A DNA stretch of 60,107 nt from Myxococcus sp. RHSTA-1-4 (GCF_020037125.1 NZ_JAIQDG010000050.1:1-60107); one strand, 5' to 3'; counted from the first letter of the stretch, positions 34,952 to 43,968 are shown. Program-made: numbers and translations. Notes: generated by a model not told the origin, from the sequence alone.

Positions 34952-35908
34952 ATGAAGACGACGACCCGGGAGTTCGAGCACCTGCCCTTCAACGCCTTCT
35001 GGGAGAAGGGCTACAAGGACGGCAACGTCTCCACCATGGGCGGGCCCAACCACGACATCGTCGAGCTGGCCGCGGCGTTGCCTCCGGGCACCCGGGTGCT
35101 GGACCTGGGCTGCGGCGAGGGGCGCAACGCCTTCTTCCTGGCGGGGCGCGGGTGCCAGGTGACGGCGGTGGACCGCTCGGCGGCGGGCATCGAGAAGCTG
35201 AGCGCGCTGGCGAAGCGCACCGGCGTCCCGCTGCGGGCGGTGGTGGCGGACATCGCCGAGCTGGAGCTGCGCGACACCTGGGACGTCATCATGGCCCACG
35301 GCGTCATCGACTACCTGGACAACAGGACGTGGCGGAGCCTGCTGGCGCGGCTCAAGGCGCACACCGCGCCGGGCGGCTACAACGCCTATACCTGCATGCT
35401 CTTCACCGACGAGTACCCCGCCGGTCCCGAGTTCCTCGCCGCCGGCTTCAAGCACTCGCTGGCCCAGGGCGAGCTGGCCGCCTTCTACGGCGACTGGGAG
35501 CAGGTGCGGCATGACCGGTACGTGAAGTGGGACCAGCATCCCGGAATCCCGCTGCACTGCCACCCGGTGGACAAGCTCGTGGCGCGCAAGCCGGGAGGCG
35601 GAGGCCCCGCGCCGCGGCGGGAGCCGGTGCCGGTGGGCGAGGTGGACCTGCCCAGGGCGCTGTTCGACAGCGTCGCCATGGGCACGCCGGCCGAGGAGGT
35701 GCTCGCCCGGTGCGGAGAGCCCGCGGTGGTGGACACCTTCACGATGGAGGGCGTGCAGCTCGGCGTGGGGCCCACCGATTCACTGACGGTGGATGGCTAC
35801 CGGCTGAGCCTCTGGTACTACGGCCGCGCCGTGCTGTACGTCATCAATGGCCGGGTGTGGGGCCGTGCGCTTCATGACTCACTGCCGGTGCGGATGACCT
35901 TCGGGTAG
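34952..35908 (+). CDS. Class I SAM methyltransferase with an extra C-terminal domain
   Basis: Residues 1-210 form a TehB-like methyltransferase: motif I VLDLGCGEGRNAFFLAGRG, AVDRSAAGIEKL, VADIAEL and DVIMAHGVIDYLD. A Pro/Gly-rich linker (about 210-225) leads to about 90 residues (FDSVAMGTPAEEVLARCGEPAVVD to YYGRAVLYVINGRVWG) that resemble a small SmpA/BLIP-type sheet domain and are not part of ordinary TehB proteins. It starts ten bases after the radical SAM stop and is the last gene of the five-gene operon. Substrate unknown; a methyl acceptor made by the upstream enzymes is the simplest guess. Confidence 0.82.
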   Translation: MKTTTREFEHLPFNAFWEKGYKDGNVSTMGGPNHDIVELAAALPPGTRVLDLGCGEGRNAFFLAGRGCQVTAVDRSAAGIEKLSALAKRTGVPLRAVVADIAELELRDTWDVIMAHGVIDYLDNRTWRSLLARLKAHTAPGGYNAYTCMLFTDEYPAGPEFLAAGFKHSLAQGELAAFYGDWEQVRHDRYVKWDQHPGIPLHCHPVDKLVARKPGGGGPAPRREPVPVGEVDLPRALFDSVAMGTPAEEVLARCGEPAVVDTFTMEGVQLGVGPTDSLTVDGYRLSLWYYGRAVLYVINGRVWGRALHDSLPVRMTFG

Positions 35909-36354
35909 CCAGGGACGGGACGCCGGTTCTCGTCAAAGAAAAATCGGCGCGGCGATTTCATGACAGAACCATGACGCAATCAGGGACTTCCCATGCCCCT
36001 TGTGCGCCGCCGAAGCCGTAGGGTGCCTCCTCGCATGCTGGAAGTCGCTCGGTCCATGTCCCTGAACGCGCGCATCCTGGCGGGCCGGATCCAGGCCCGG
36101 AGGGCCGCCGCGCCGCGCAACATCACCCACGCCAGACGCCCCCGGCGAACGACCCCTCCTGATGGAGCCAGGGTCCACGAGCGGCGGCAGGGGGCCTGGG
36201 CCACCCGGGACATGAGCGCGAAGGAACTCCGTCCCGCGACGCGGCCCTTGGGCCCGTTCGAGGTGTGCGCTTCCTACCTGGACATGCCGTCTCACAACCA
36301 GACTCCCGGCATGTGACATTCACTCCAGCCTTGGAGCTGTCACCGCGGGGGCTC
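35909..36354. other. 446-base stretch without a supported gene
   Basis: This is the space between the convergent ends of the radical SAM operon and the zeta-toxin/immunity unit. Short open frames on both strands are Arg-rich and lack ribosome binding sites. A small 6-bp inverted repeat near 35940 (AAATCG / CGATTT) is the only structure seen. The composition dips slightly in GC at its left end. Confidence 0.5.
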
Positions 36355-36663
36355 TCAGGTCGCATCGTGCAGGTTCAGCCACCGGATGTACTCGGCGGCC
36401 TGCTGGAGCGTCTTCACCTCGGTCCAGTGCCGGTAGTAGTTCTCCTCGAAGCTCTGCGCCATGGACTCGGGCAGCGCCGCCAGGGGTGGGACGGCAATGG
36501 GCGCGTAGAGCTGGCGCAACCGCTCGAAGTCGAAGGGCTCCTTGTCGGACGTCTCCCGCGCCTGGCGGATGCGCTCCCGCTGCGCGGCATCATCCTCCTT
36601 CTCCTGCTGCCGGACGCGCTCCCACATCTCCGCCTCGAGCTGCTCTGGAGTCTTCCCCGGCAT
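36355..36663 (-). CDS. Small charged protein, probable immunity partner of the zeta-toxin protein
   Basis: The 102-residue protein is highly charged and helical at first (QLEAEMWERVRQQEKEDDAAQRERIRQARE), then has a compact C-terminal part (FDFERLRQLYAPI to YYRHWTEVKTLQQAAEYIRWLNL). There is no signal peptide. The ribosome binding site is a GAGAGAGAGAGG run. It begins 18 bases after the stop of the 1508-residue zeta-toxin protein on the same strand, the classic place for an immunity or antitoxin gene. No similarity to the epsilon antitoxin is evident. The function is inferred from position. Confidence 0.65.
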   Translation of the reverse strand: MPGKTPEQLEAEMWERVRQQEKEDDAAQRERIRQARETSDKEPFDFERLRQLYAPIAVPPLAALPESMAQSFEENYYRHWTEVKTLQQAAEYIRWLNLHDAT

Positions 36664-36680
36664 GTGTGTCCTCTCTCTCT

Positions 36681-39600
36681 CTACTGGAGCCGCTTGGAGT
36701 GCGCGTCCAGCGCATCCTTCAGCGTCTTGCCCCGGTACTCCAAGAGCCGCTTCTTCACCGCCTCCTTGTAGCCCGGGTCGGAGATGCTCGCGGTCATCCT
36801 CTGGATGAACGCATCGTCGATGACCTGCGCCCGGGCCTGGGCTTCGAGCGAGGCGGGGTTGCGGACGGCCTGCTCGAAGAGCTCCGCCTCCGCCTCTGTC
36901 TGGGGAGGCACCCACGTCCCGTTGCGCTTGGACGCCACGAGGACGGACTGCCCTTGCGCATTGGTGACGTACAGCTCGTAGTCGCTGACGCGCGGGTCGT
37001 TCTTCACGCCGCGGAAGCCGGGCGGCGGTTCCCCCTCGATGAGCACCTTCCGATTCTGACGGATTCCCAGGAAGCCCTGCGCCACCGGGTCGAACGGCAC
37101 CAGCGGGTCCGCCGAGCCCGGATTGCGCATCAGCACGCGCACCGCGGACGTCTCCAGCGACACGTCGATGTCGATGAGCTTCAGCCTGCGCCGGCCAATG
37201 GCGTTGAGCAGCTCCGGAATCTCCTTGGGCCAGGAGAAGCGCCGGTCGTACACGAGCGCGCTGCCCTCCTGCGCCAGCACGGACTCCTCCACCTGGCCGG
37301 ACAGCATGCTCCCCTCGCGGTGGGCCTGGGAGCTGGTGACGCCCCGCTCCAGTTCGACGATGCGGCCCTTGATGGTGTCCGGGTTGATGACGCCGCTCAG
37401 CTCGCCGCTCGGGTCCAGGGCCTTGGGACCGAGCGTGGGGTGCCGCTTCACGGTGGTCGTCTTGCCCGCCGCCGTGTTGCCGCGTAGCGCGTACACCACG
37501 TCCGGCTCGTTGAGGCGGGCGGAGAGGGCCTGCGCCTTCGCCAGCTCGCTCTGCACGAGCTGCTGCTGGACGACGCGCCGCTCGGGCAGCCAGTGCGCCG
37601 GGTCCGCAAGCCACCTCGACATCTGGTCGTACGAGAGGTCCTTGGGTATCTCGTACGTATACGCCTCGATGGTCTGCAGCTCCCCGCCGCTGCGGGTGAG
37701 GATTTCCTGGCGCAGCTCGTAGCTGACGGGCACCTTCCCGGCCTTCTCCGCCTGCTTCACCTTGTCCAGGATGGCGCGGGCATTCCCCCGCGTCACCGCC
37801 TCCGGCGTCACCTGTCGCAGCAGCGCCTCCACCCGCGTCTGCCGGCCCAGCGTCGCCAGCTCGGCCTGGAAGCCGGGCGTGCCCTCCTGTCCCGCGAGCC
37901 GGGACAGCTCCCCCACGTTGCCCCGCATCGCGGGCGGCAGCGCGTGGCCGTGCGCGTCCAGCAGGCGGAGCACCGCCTCGCGCGCATCCGGCGCCAGCGG
38001 CTCCAGGTCCTTCAGCAGCGCCTCCAGCTTCACCGCCGAGCCGTCGAAGACCCGCTCCAGCAGTCCCCACCCCAGCCCGCCCCGGGTGGACATGAAGTCC
38101 GTCAGCCTCGTCGAGCGGAGGATGCGCTCCAGCTCCCCGTTCGCCAACAGCCGCTCCAGGGCCTGTACTTCGAGCGCCCGCAGTGAGGCGATGAAGCCGC
38201 TGGCGCCCTTCTGCTTCAGCAGCGTGCGCACCAGCCCGTAGACGTCGCGCGTGCCCGCCGCGCCCAGCAGCCGCTCGAAGCCCTCCAGCACCGGGCCCCG
38301 CAGCTCGATGCCCGCCAGGTCGAAGAGCTCCTGGAAGAAGGCGACCTTGTACTCCTTCCTCACCGCGCCGGCCGCCCTGCCCGGGGCCGCCTTGAGGGCC
38401 TTGAGCGCGTCGGGGAGGGCGTCCACCAGCTCGCGGGCCTTGCCGCGCAGCGCCTCCGCCATCTCCTGGAGGACCTTCGGGTTGTCCAGCAGCTCGCGCA
38501 GCGCCGCTGCGATGCGCTCCATGGACAGGCGCAGCCACAGCGCGGCCTGCTCGGGGGTCAGCTCCTTCAGGAGGATTTTCAGCACCTCCAGCTTGTCCTG
38601 CGTGCCCCTGAGCAGCGGCTTGAGCCGCTCCAGCAGGGGCTTCGCCGCCGCGCCCAGCAGCGGCGCCACCAGCTCGAAGCCCAGGCCCACGGCGAACCCG
38701 AACCCGAGCTGCTGCACGTACTTGCGCGCGGAGCCCTGCCACCTGTTGCAGCGCACGAGGACGATGACGTCCTCCACGAACTGCTCCACCACGAAGGAGA
38801 TGCCCACGCCCAGCGCGCGGGTCAGGATGCGCGCCGTCGCGCCCGCGAGCAGCAGGCGCACGCCCCCTGCCGTTATCAGCTTGCCCAGCGCGAGGCCGCC
38901 CATCGAGCCGAAGCGGAAGCCCACCGCGTCCAGCCAGCCCTTGAAGGCGTTGAGCAGGAAGCCGCCGAGCGTGAACTCCTCCTGGCCCGTGGCCACCTTG
39001 TAGAGGTAGATGGCCTCGCGCGCGGCGACGGCCAGCAGCACCGGCAGCCGCCCTCCCGCCACCCGCACCATGACACCCACCACGCCCGCCTGCGCGGCGA
39101 AGAAGCCGCCTATCAGGAGCAGCTCGATGGTGGCCAGCGTCTCTACGCCCCGCCGCATGTTGGCAATCTCGTAGGCGGCCAGGTACCCGGCGAACTTCTC
39201 CACGTCGTCGACCTGGTCCTCGGAGACGTCCTCCCATGGGCCGTCGCCCATCCTCCGGACCCGCCTGTAGCGCACGCGGATGCTGGAGGGGTCATGCGGG
39301 TCCGCCAGCTCCAGGGCCACGAGCCGGTAGCTGATGCTCACCTCCACCTTCTCGAAGTCCTTCTCTCCCAGGGGCGGGACGAGCGCCTCCGCGGCCTCCT
39401 GCACGGCCTGCGCGATGAGCTCTTCCTGGGTGCGCTGCTTCCCCTCGCAGAGCAGCTCGCCCATCAGCTCACCGGCGCGCTTCCTCGCCGGGCCGGCCAG
39501 CCGCTCCATCGTCTTCTCCGTGGGACGGAGCGCGTCGAACTTCTCCTGGAAGATGTAGACGTGGTCCGCGAGGACCGCGCCCGCGCCCGCGCGCACGCGC

Positions 39601-41207
39601 CGCTTCTGCTCGTGCCAGGGGCGAAGCTCCTGCGCTTCCACGTCGTAGGTGTGGCGGCGCAGGCCCTGGGTGGCGCGGGAGTAGGCCTCCACCACCCCCA
39701 GGCGCTTGACCCGCGGCGCGTAGCGCGTCTTCTCCAGCAGGCGCACCACGGGGCGCAGATAGAAGCCGACGTTGGGCGCCTCGTCGCGCAGCAGCTGGAG
39801 GAACTGCTCCAGCACGCCCAGCCGCTCCAGCTCCAGGAGCAGCAGGTCCAGCAGCGCCCACCTGTCCGTGTCCGGCCACGTCGCGATGAGCCAGTGACGG
39901 AGGCGGTCCCTCCGGTCGTACTTCCCCAGGCGGAGGTACCCGGCGAGCTCGGCCGCGTTCCTCTGGGCCCACGGGTGCCACGAGACGATTTCCAGCCGCT
40001 CGCGGACGAGGCCGAAGCGGGGCGTCACGCTGACGCCGCGCCAGCCCGGCTTCCATTGGCGGCCCTGCGGCGGCAGGCCCCGCACCGCGCGCGTCTCCGG
40101 GTTGCTGAGCGGCTCGAGCAGCGCCCGCGCGGCGGGGGTGAGCGGCGCGAGCGACTCGTCGCTGAGCAGCAGCGTTCGGCCCAGCACGGCGATACCGGAG
40201 ACCGCCCGCCTCCGTCCTTCGAAGAGGGCGGCCAGGCTGCGCTCCTGGACGGGCTGCTCCACGGTGAAGGGCTCGAGGGACAGCGGCACCGGCTCGTCAC
40301 CGTACGCCTTTCGCACGTCCGCCCACGGGGCGCTGAACAGCGCCTCGAAGGTGAGGGTGTCCACCAGCGCGTCGAGCTCTCGCAGCGGCAGCGTCCTGTC
40401 CAGCACCGGCTCGCCACGGACGAGGGTGGTCAGGTCGAAGCCGGGCAGCGCCATGAAGACGAAGAGCACCCGGCCGCCGGGCTTGATGTACACCGCCGCC
40501 TTGGCGCCCTCGGTGCGGCCCTCCAGGTACTTCTCGCGATACTTCTCGAGGCTGGGGAGGGCGCCCCGGACGACACCGTCCAGGTCCATGCCCGCGAGCA
40601 TCCCCAGCAGCCGGTCCGACCAGACGAAGGGGGCATAGAGCGCCTGCTTCCGGGTCACCTTCGACAGCACGGAGAAGCGCTGGCGTACCTCTCGGCCCAG
40701 CGTCTTTGACACGAACTCCTGGTTGACCTGGACCAGCCAGGCCACGGCGCGCCTGCGCTCGTCGAGCATGTGGGCGTACAGCTCGAGCGGGTTGATCAGC
40801 TCGCCTTCGTACATCACCTCATCGCGGAACTTGAAGAAGTCGCGTGGCGTGAGGTGGAAGTACACGTCCTTGACGACGAACCAGGGGCGCACCGCCGCCG
40901 GGCGCCTGGGCGCGGGGGGCGTGGGCCGGTGCTTCGCCACCTGGGCCTCCACCGCCCGGCGGATGCGCGCCTCCATGTCCGCGCGCACCAGCGGCGTCAC
41001 GTCGCCCAGCCCGGGCCCGCTCCAGAGCAGCCGCGGAGGATGGAAGACGGGCGGCCCCGCGTGCCCATGCTTCGCCAGCGCGCCCGCGGCCCGGGCCAGC
41101 ACCTTCTCCACGGACTCGGAGACGAGCCGCTCGAGCAGCTCCGCATCCGCGCTCAGCGCGTCCGCGTCCACGCGGAGGCGGATGGGCACGTTGACGTCGG
41201 TCTTCAT
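36681..41207 (-). CDS. Giant protein with C-terminal zeta-toxin kinase domain, likely injection-system effector
   Basis: The ATG at 41207 has GGGTGG upstream (a TTG two codons earlier is possible). The protein has about 1508 residues. Residues 1-650 have no recognised family. Hydrophobic stretches cover about 685-860 (TIELLLIGGFFAAQAG, LPVLLAVAAREAIYLY, LGVGISFVVEQFVEDVIVLV and others), then helices to about 1200. The C-terminus is a zeta-toxin fold with Walker A GNTAAGKTT at 1243-1251, NPDTIKGRI, HREGSMLSGQV and ALVYDRRFSWP. Zeta toxins phosphorylate UDP-GlcNAc and block wall synthesis. It is divergent from the contractile tail operon; delivery by that machine is inferred. Confidence 0.8.
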   Translation of the reverse strand: MKTDVNVPIRLRVDADALSADAELLERLVSESVEKVLARAAGALAKHGHAGPPVFHPPRLLWSGPGLGDVTPLVRADMEARIRRAVEAQVAKHRPTPPAPRRPAAVRPWFVVKDVYFHLTPRDFFKFRDEVMYEGELINPLELYAHMLDERRRAVAWLVQVNQEFVSKTLGREVRQRFSVLSKVTRKQALYAPFVWSDRLLGMLAGMDLDGVVRGALPSLEKYREKYLEGRTEGAKAAVYIKPGGRVLFVFMALPGFDLTTLVRGEPVLDRTLPLRELDALVDTLTFEALFSAPWADVRKAYGDEPVPLSLEPFTVEQPVQERSLAALFEGRRRAVSGIAVLGRTLLLSDESLAPLTPAARALLEPLSNPETRAVRGLPPQGRQWKPGWRGVSVTPRFGLVRERLEIVSWHPWAQRNAAELAGYLRLGKYDRRDRLRHWLIATWPDTDRWALLDLLLLELERLGVLEQFLQLLRDEAPNVGFYLRPVVRLLEKTRYAPRVKRLGVVEAYSRATQGLRRHTYDVEAQELRPWHEQKRRVRAGAGAVLADHVYIFQEKFDALRPTEKTMERLAGPARKRAGELMGELLCEGKQRTQEELIAQAVQEAAEALVPPLGEKDFEKVEVSISYRLVALELADPHDPSSIRVRYRRVRRMGDGPWEDVSEDQVDDVEKFAGYLAAYEIANMRRGVETLATIELLLIGGFFAAQAGVVGVMVRVAGGRLPVLLAVAAREAIYLYKVATGQEEFTLGGFLLNAFKGWLDAVGFRFGSMGGLALGKLITAGGVRLLLAGATARILTRALGVGISFVVEQFVEDVIVLVRCNRWQGSARKYVQQLGFGFAVGLGFELVAPLLGAAAKPLLERLKPLLRGTQDKLEVLKILLKELTPEQAALWLRLSMERIAAALRELLDNPKVLQEMAEALRGKARELVDALPDALKALKAAPGRAAGAVRKEYKVAFFQELFDLAGIELRGPVLEGFERLLGAAGTRDVYGLVRTLLKQKGASGFIASLRALEVQALERLLANGELERILRSTRLTDFMSTRGGLGWGLLERVFDGSAVKLEALLKDLEPLAPDAREAVLRLLDAHGHALPPAMRGNVGELSRLAGQEGTPGFQAELATLGRQTRVEALLRQVTPEAVTRGNARAILDKVKQAEKAGKVPVSYELRQEILTRSGGELQTIEAYTYEIPKDLSYDQMSRWLADPAHWLPERRVVQQQLVQSELAKAQALSARLNEPDVVYALRGNTAAGKTTTVKRHPTLGPKALDPSGELSGVINPDTIKGRIVELERGVTSSQAHREGSMLSGQVEESVLAQEGSALVYDRRFSWPKEIPELLNAIGRRRLKLIDIDVSLETSAVRVLMRNPGSADPLVPFDPVAQGFLGIRQNRKVLIEGEPPPGFRGVKNDPRVSDYELYVTNAQGQSVLVASKRNGTWVPPQTEAEAELFEQAVRNPASLEAQARAQVIDDAFIQRMTASISDPGYKEAVKKRLLEYRGKTLKDALDAHSKRLQ

Positions 41208-41233
41208 CCGCAAGCCACCCCGCGCGACGAGCC

Positions 41234-41261
41234 CAGCGATAACTACTCATCAATTCATGCA
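41234..41261 (-). promoter_or_regulatory. Candidate promoter of the zeta-toxin gene
   Basis: On the minus strand TTTGCA and TATCGC are 16 bases apart, in an A/T-rich island between divergent genes, with a short leader of about 20 bases to the ATG. It stands back to back with the plus-strand candidate. Confidence 0.4.
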
Positions 41262-41264
41262 AAT

Positions 41265-41291
41265 GATTGACATTGAAAGTGGTTTGATATT
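41265..41291 (+). promoter_or_regulatory. Candidate promoter of the contractile injection operon
   Basis: A perfect TTGACA is followed 15 bases later by TATTCC (alternatively GATATT at 13 bases), in the only A/T-rich patch between 36 and 54 kb. The -35 is consensus but the spacing is short, so a regulator may be needed. Confidence 0.4.
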
Positions 41292-41357
41292 CCTTTCACG
41301 CCGCCCGTGAAACGTGGCCCGGGAGCATGTGTTGGGTGCTTCACGCGGGGGGATGCG

Positions 41358-42314
41358 GTGGACTACGTCGACTACACGCTCGTCCGGCTGGCGGCTGATG
41401 GCAGCCGGGCCGCGCTTTTCGACCAGGTCTCCCTCGAGCACGTGCTCTTCGCCGCCTACGACTCGGAGGCGATGACGCTCTCCGGGCCCTACAGCCCCGT
41501 CTTCGAGCAGTTCTTCATCGGCCTGTCGGTTCCCCGCCGCTCCCTCGTCGAGGGGGCCTGGGGCCCTTCCACCCAGACGGAGCGGCACGAGGCCCGCTTC
41601 ACGCTCCACGCGCCGGGCGCGGACGGTGTGCGGGTGGACGCGTTCTGGCGCGGCGCCATCATCGCCCGCGCTTCGGGGGAGACGGCCACCGTCGACCACG
41701 TCGTCAGCCGCTGGCCCGACCTGGAGAGCATCGACGCGGAGATTGCCGCGGCGCTCGGGGCGCTGCCGGAGGACCCGGCCGTCCTGGAGGCGGAGCGGCG
41801 CGCGCGGCTGCTCGCCCGGCTGCGCGCCGGTGTCCGCCAGCCCGAGGCGCTCTCCGAGGCGTGGCTGGAGGGCTGGCTCGCGCGCGCGGGCGCCGCCTCC
41901 GTGGGCGGGCTGCTGCGGCGCATGCGGGGACAGGCGGCGGCGGGCACCTTCCAGCTGGGACTCTCCGCGCCCGGCGCCGGGACACCTTCTGCCCGGCCCC
42001 TTCCCCTGGCCGCCGCGCTGCTCATCCGGAGCGCGCCCCTGTCCGTGGCGCAACTGGTGGCCGACAGCAAGCTCGTCCGCGAGCACCTGGAGCAGCTCGG
42101 GATGGAGCGGCCCCGGAGTCCCCAGTCGGAGGCGCGTCACGCGCTGGTCGTCATCTGGGTGGTGCCGGAAACCACCTTCGACGACGCCGGGTGGCCCGGC
42201 GGAGAGGACGCCGGCCTGGACGCCGCCATCCGGCGCCAGCGCCGCCGCGCCACCGCGGGCCTGTGGCTGGCGCGCGAGGGAATCGGGCTGGTCGCCACGC
42301 CAGCCAGCAGCTAA
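41358..42314 (+). CDS. First gene of the injection-system operon, unknown function
   Basis: The GTG at 41358 has GGGGGGA just upstream; a GTG 17 codons earlier lacks a ribosome binding site. The 318-residue protein begins MDYVDYTLVRLAADGSRAALF and has a beta-rich N-terminal half, a helical middle with many Ala/Arg/Leu (LEAERRARLLARLRAGVRQ) and a short mixed C-terminus (HALVVIWVVPETTFDD). There is no signal peptide or membrane segment. It precedes the sheath gene by 17 bases, so a structural or terminator/cap role is possible. The family is not recognised. Confidence 0.75.
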   Translation: MDYVDYTLVRLAADGSRAALFDQVSLEHVLFAAYDSEAMTLSGPYSPVFEQFFIGLSVPRRSLVEGAWGPSTQTERHEARFTLHAPGADGVRVDAFWRGAIIARASGETATVDHVVSRWPDLESIDAEIAAALGALPEDPAVLEAERRARLLARLRAGVRQPEALSEAWLEGWLARAGAASVGGLLRRMRGQAAAGTFQLGLSAPGAGTPSARPLPLAAALLIRSAPLSVAQLVADSKLVREHLEQLGMERPRSPQSEARHALVVIWVVPETTFDDAGWPGGEDAGLDAAIRRQRRRATAGLWLAREGIGLVATPASS

Positions 42315-42331
42315 CGCGAGAGGAAGGACGC

Positions 42332-43477
42332 ATGCCCCCAGTTGCCGCAGCCTACCCATTCATCGACGTGGTCATCGACACGTCGGCGCTCCAGCCCGTG
42401 GCCCAGCGCGCACCGGGGGTCATCGCCGTGGTGGGCGTGGCCGCCACCGGCAGCGCGGCGGTCAACGCCCCCAGGCCGGTGGACTCGCTGGCGGATGCCA
42501 CCGCCCTGTTCGGCGTGGGCACCCCCCTGGCGAAGTCCCTGGCGCTGGCGCTCCTGCAGGACCCCAAGCCGTCGAAGGTCTACGGCGTCAAGGTGGGCGG
42601 CACCGGCACCGACGGGGACTTCGGCGCGGCGCTGGACAGCCTCAACGCGGCGGACGACGTGAACTTCGTGTCGCTCGCGGGTGTCACCGCCATCACCACG
42701 CTCGGGCTCTTGAAGACGCATGTGGAGAGCAACTCGGCGGCGGGACAGAAGCGGCTCGGCGTGGCCATGGCGGACCCCTCCACCGCGCGCACGCCCACCT
42801 ACGTGGCGGACGTGACGACGCCTCTCGAGCCGCTGCGCTCCAGCACCAGCCGCATGGTGGTGGTGGCCGCCCGTGGCGTGGTGGCGGACGGCGGGGGCAC
42901 GGCCGACGTGGCCACCGCCGCCATGGCGGCCATGGCGGGCTACCCGCCCTCCACCTCCATCCTGCTCAAGCGCGTGCGCGGCATCTCCATCCCCCTGGAG
43001 TCGCAGTTCAGCGCCGCCGAAATCAAGGGCCTGTCCGAGAAGGAGGTCGTCCCCATCCTCCAGCCCGCGCTCATCGTGGGTGGGGGCTTCCACTTCGGCG
43101 AGGGCCGCGCCTTCACGAGTGACGCCTCCCAGCTCTACGTCGACCTGGTGCGCACGCTGGACGACATCGACTTCCGGCTGAAGGCGGGGCTGGTGGGACT
43201 GGTGGGCGACGCGCGCATCACCCGCGCCGGGCTCACGCTCATCAAGTCCACGGTGGAGGGCATCCTCGGGCCGCTGAAGCGGGGGGCCGTCATCGACGAC
43301 TTCAGCGTCTCCATCCCCGTGCTGGACGTGTTCGCCATCCCGGAGAGCGCGCGGACGCCGGCGGACAACACCCTCGTCACCACGGCACGCGCCAACCGGA
43401 GCGTGGACATGGTGGTGAGCGTCACCTACGGGCCGGCCGTGCACCGGCTGCGCGTGACGCTGCAGCCCAAGTTCTGA
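42332..43477 (+). CDS. Contractile tail sheath protein
   Basis: The 381-residue protein is a phage-type tail sheath. It begins with strand-exchange N-terminal residues (YPFIDVVIDTSALQPVAQRAPGVIAVVGVAATG). A central alpha/beta core follows, and the conserved C-terminal sheath domain has VYVDLVRTLDDIDFRLKAGLVGLVGD-like helices, TVEGILGPLKRGAVIDDFSVSIP-type strands and VVSVTYGPAVHRLRVTLQPKF at the end. The ATG has GAGAGGAAGG upstream. One sheath gene only is present, unlike the three paralogues in Afp/PVC loci. It contracts to drive the tube. Confidence 0.88.
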   Translation: MPPVAAAYPFIDVVIDTSALQPVAQRAPGVIAVVGVAATGSAAVNAPRPVDSLADATALFGVGTPLAKSLALALLQDPKPSKVYGVKVGGTGTDGDFGAALDSLNAADDVNFVSLAGVTAITTLGLLKTHVESNSAAGQKRLGVAMADPSTARTPTYVADVTTPLEPLRSSTSRMVVVAARGVVADGGGTADVATAAMAAMAGYPPSTSILLKRVRGISIPLESQFSAAEIKGLSEKEVVPILQPALIVGGGFHFGEGRAFTSDASQLYVDLVRTLDDIDFRLKAGLVGLVGDARITRAGLTLIKSTVEGILGPLKRGAVIDDFSVSIPVLDVFAIPESARTPADNTLVTTARANRSVDMVVSVTYGPAVHRLRVTLQPKF

Positions 43478-43512
43478 GTCACCCCCGGGATTGAGAAGAG
43501 AGGAACGAGCCC

Positions 43513-43956
43513 ATGGAAAAGCCCGTGGATTGGAGGACGCGCCTGGCCGTCACCTACGTGGACGAGGACGGCAAGCGCGTGGACATCACCCCGATTGACT
43601 CCTTCACCCCGACGTTCAGCCTCAACGCGGAGGTACACCACTCCATCGAGCGCACCCACGTGGGGGCCATCTTCACGCCGAGCGCGATTACGTTCACCAT
43701 CAACGTGAAGGCGATTGGAGACGTGGCGGCGCAGCTCACCTCGCTGGCCATGTCGGGCAAGCGCTGCGACATCACCCTGCACGAGCACACGGGGACGGAC
43801 TGGTCCTTCAAGCGGGTGGTGCTGCGCGAGTGCCTCATCACCAGCGCCGCGCCGTCCAACGCCACCGTCTCCGGGGCGCCCGTTGCCACGTTCTCCGGCT
43901 TCAGCCTCCAGGCGAGCATGGAGCCGAAGCAGGGCTCCTCGGTGGAAGTCCCCTAG
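43513..43956 (+). CDS. Tail tube protein
   Basis: The 147-residue protein follows the sheath gene, as in phage and eCIS clusters. It is beta-rich, with EDGKRVDITPIDSFTPTFSLNAEVHHSIERTHVG, TPSAITFTINVKAIGDVAAQL and an ending sheet ATFSGFSLQASMEP. This is the single-barrel pattern of Hcp/gp19-like tubes, with alternating strands and a helix near 75-85. No signal peptide. The assignment is based on size, order and fold pattern; a baseplate tube initiator is the alternative. Confidence 0.78.
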   Translation: MEKPVDWRTRLAVTYVDEDGKRVDITPIDSFTPTFSLNAEVHHSIERTHVGAIFTPSAITFTINVKAIGDVAAQLTSLAMSGKRCDITLHEHTGTDWSFKRVVLRECLITSAAPSNATVSGAPVATFSGFSLQASMEPKQGSSVEVP

Positions 43957-43968
43957 CGGAGCGGACGC

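Noticed and set aside
34952..35908. Tellurite resistance gene tehB
   Set aside because: Only the general methyltransferase fold matches; the C-terminal domain and operon context point elsewhere.
36355..39237. Long Gly/Arg/Ala-rich open frame of 960 codons on the minus strand
   Set aside because: Most of it is an out-of-frame reading of the zeta-toxin gene; only the last 102 codons (36355-36663) form a real protein with its own ribosome binding site.
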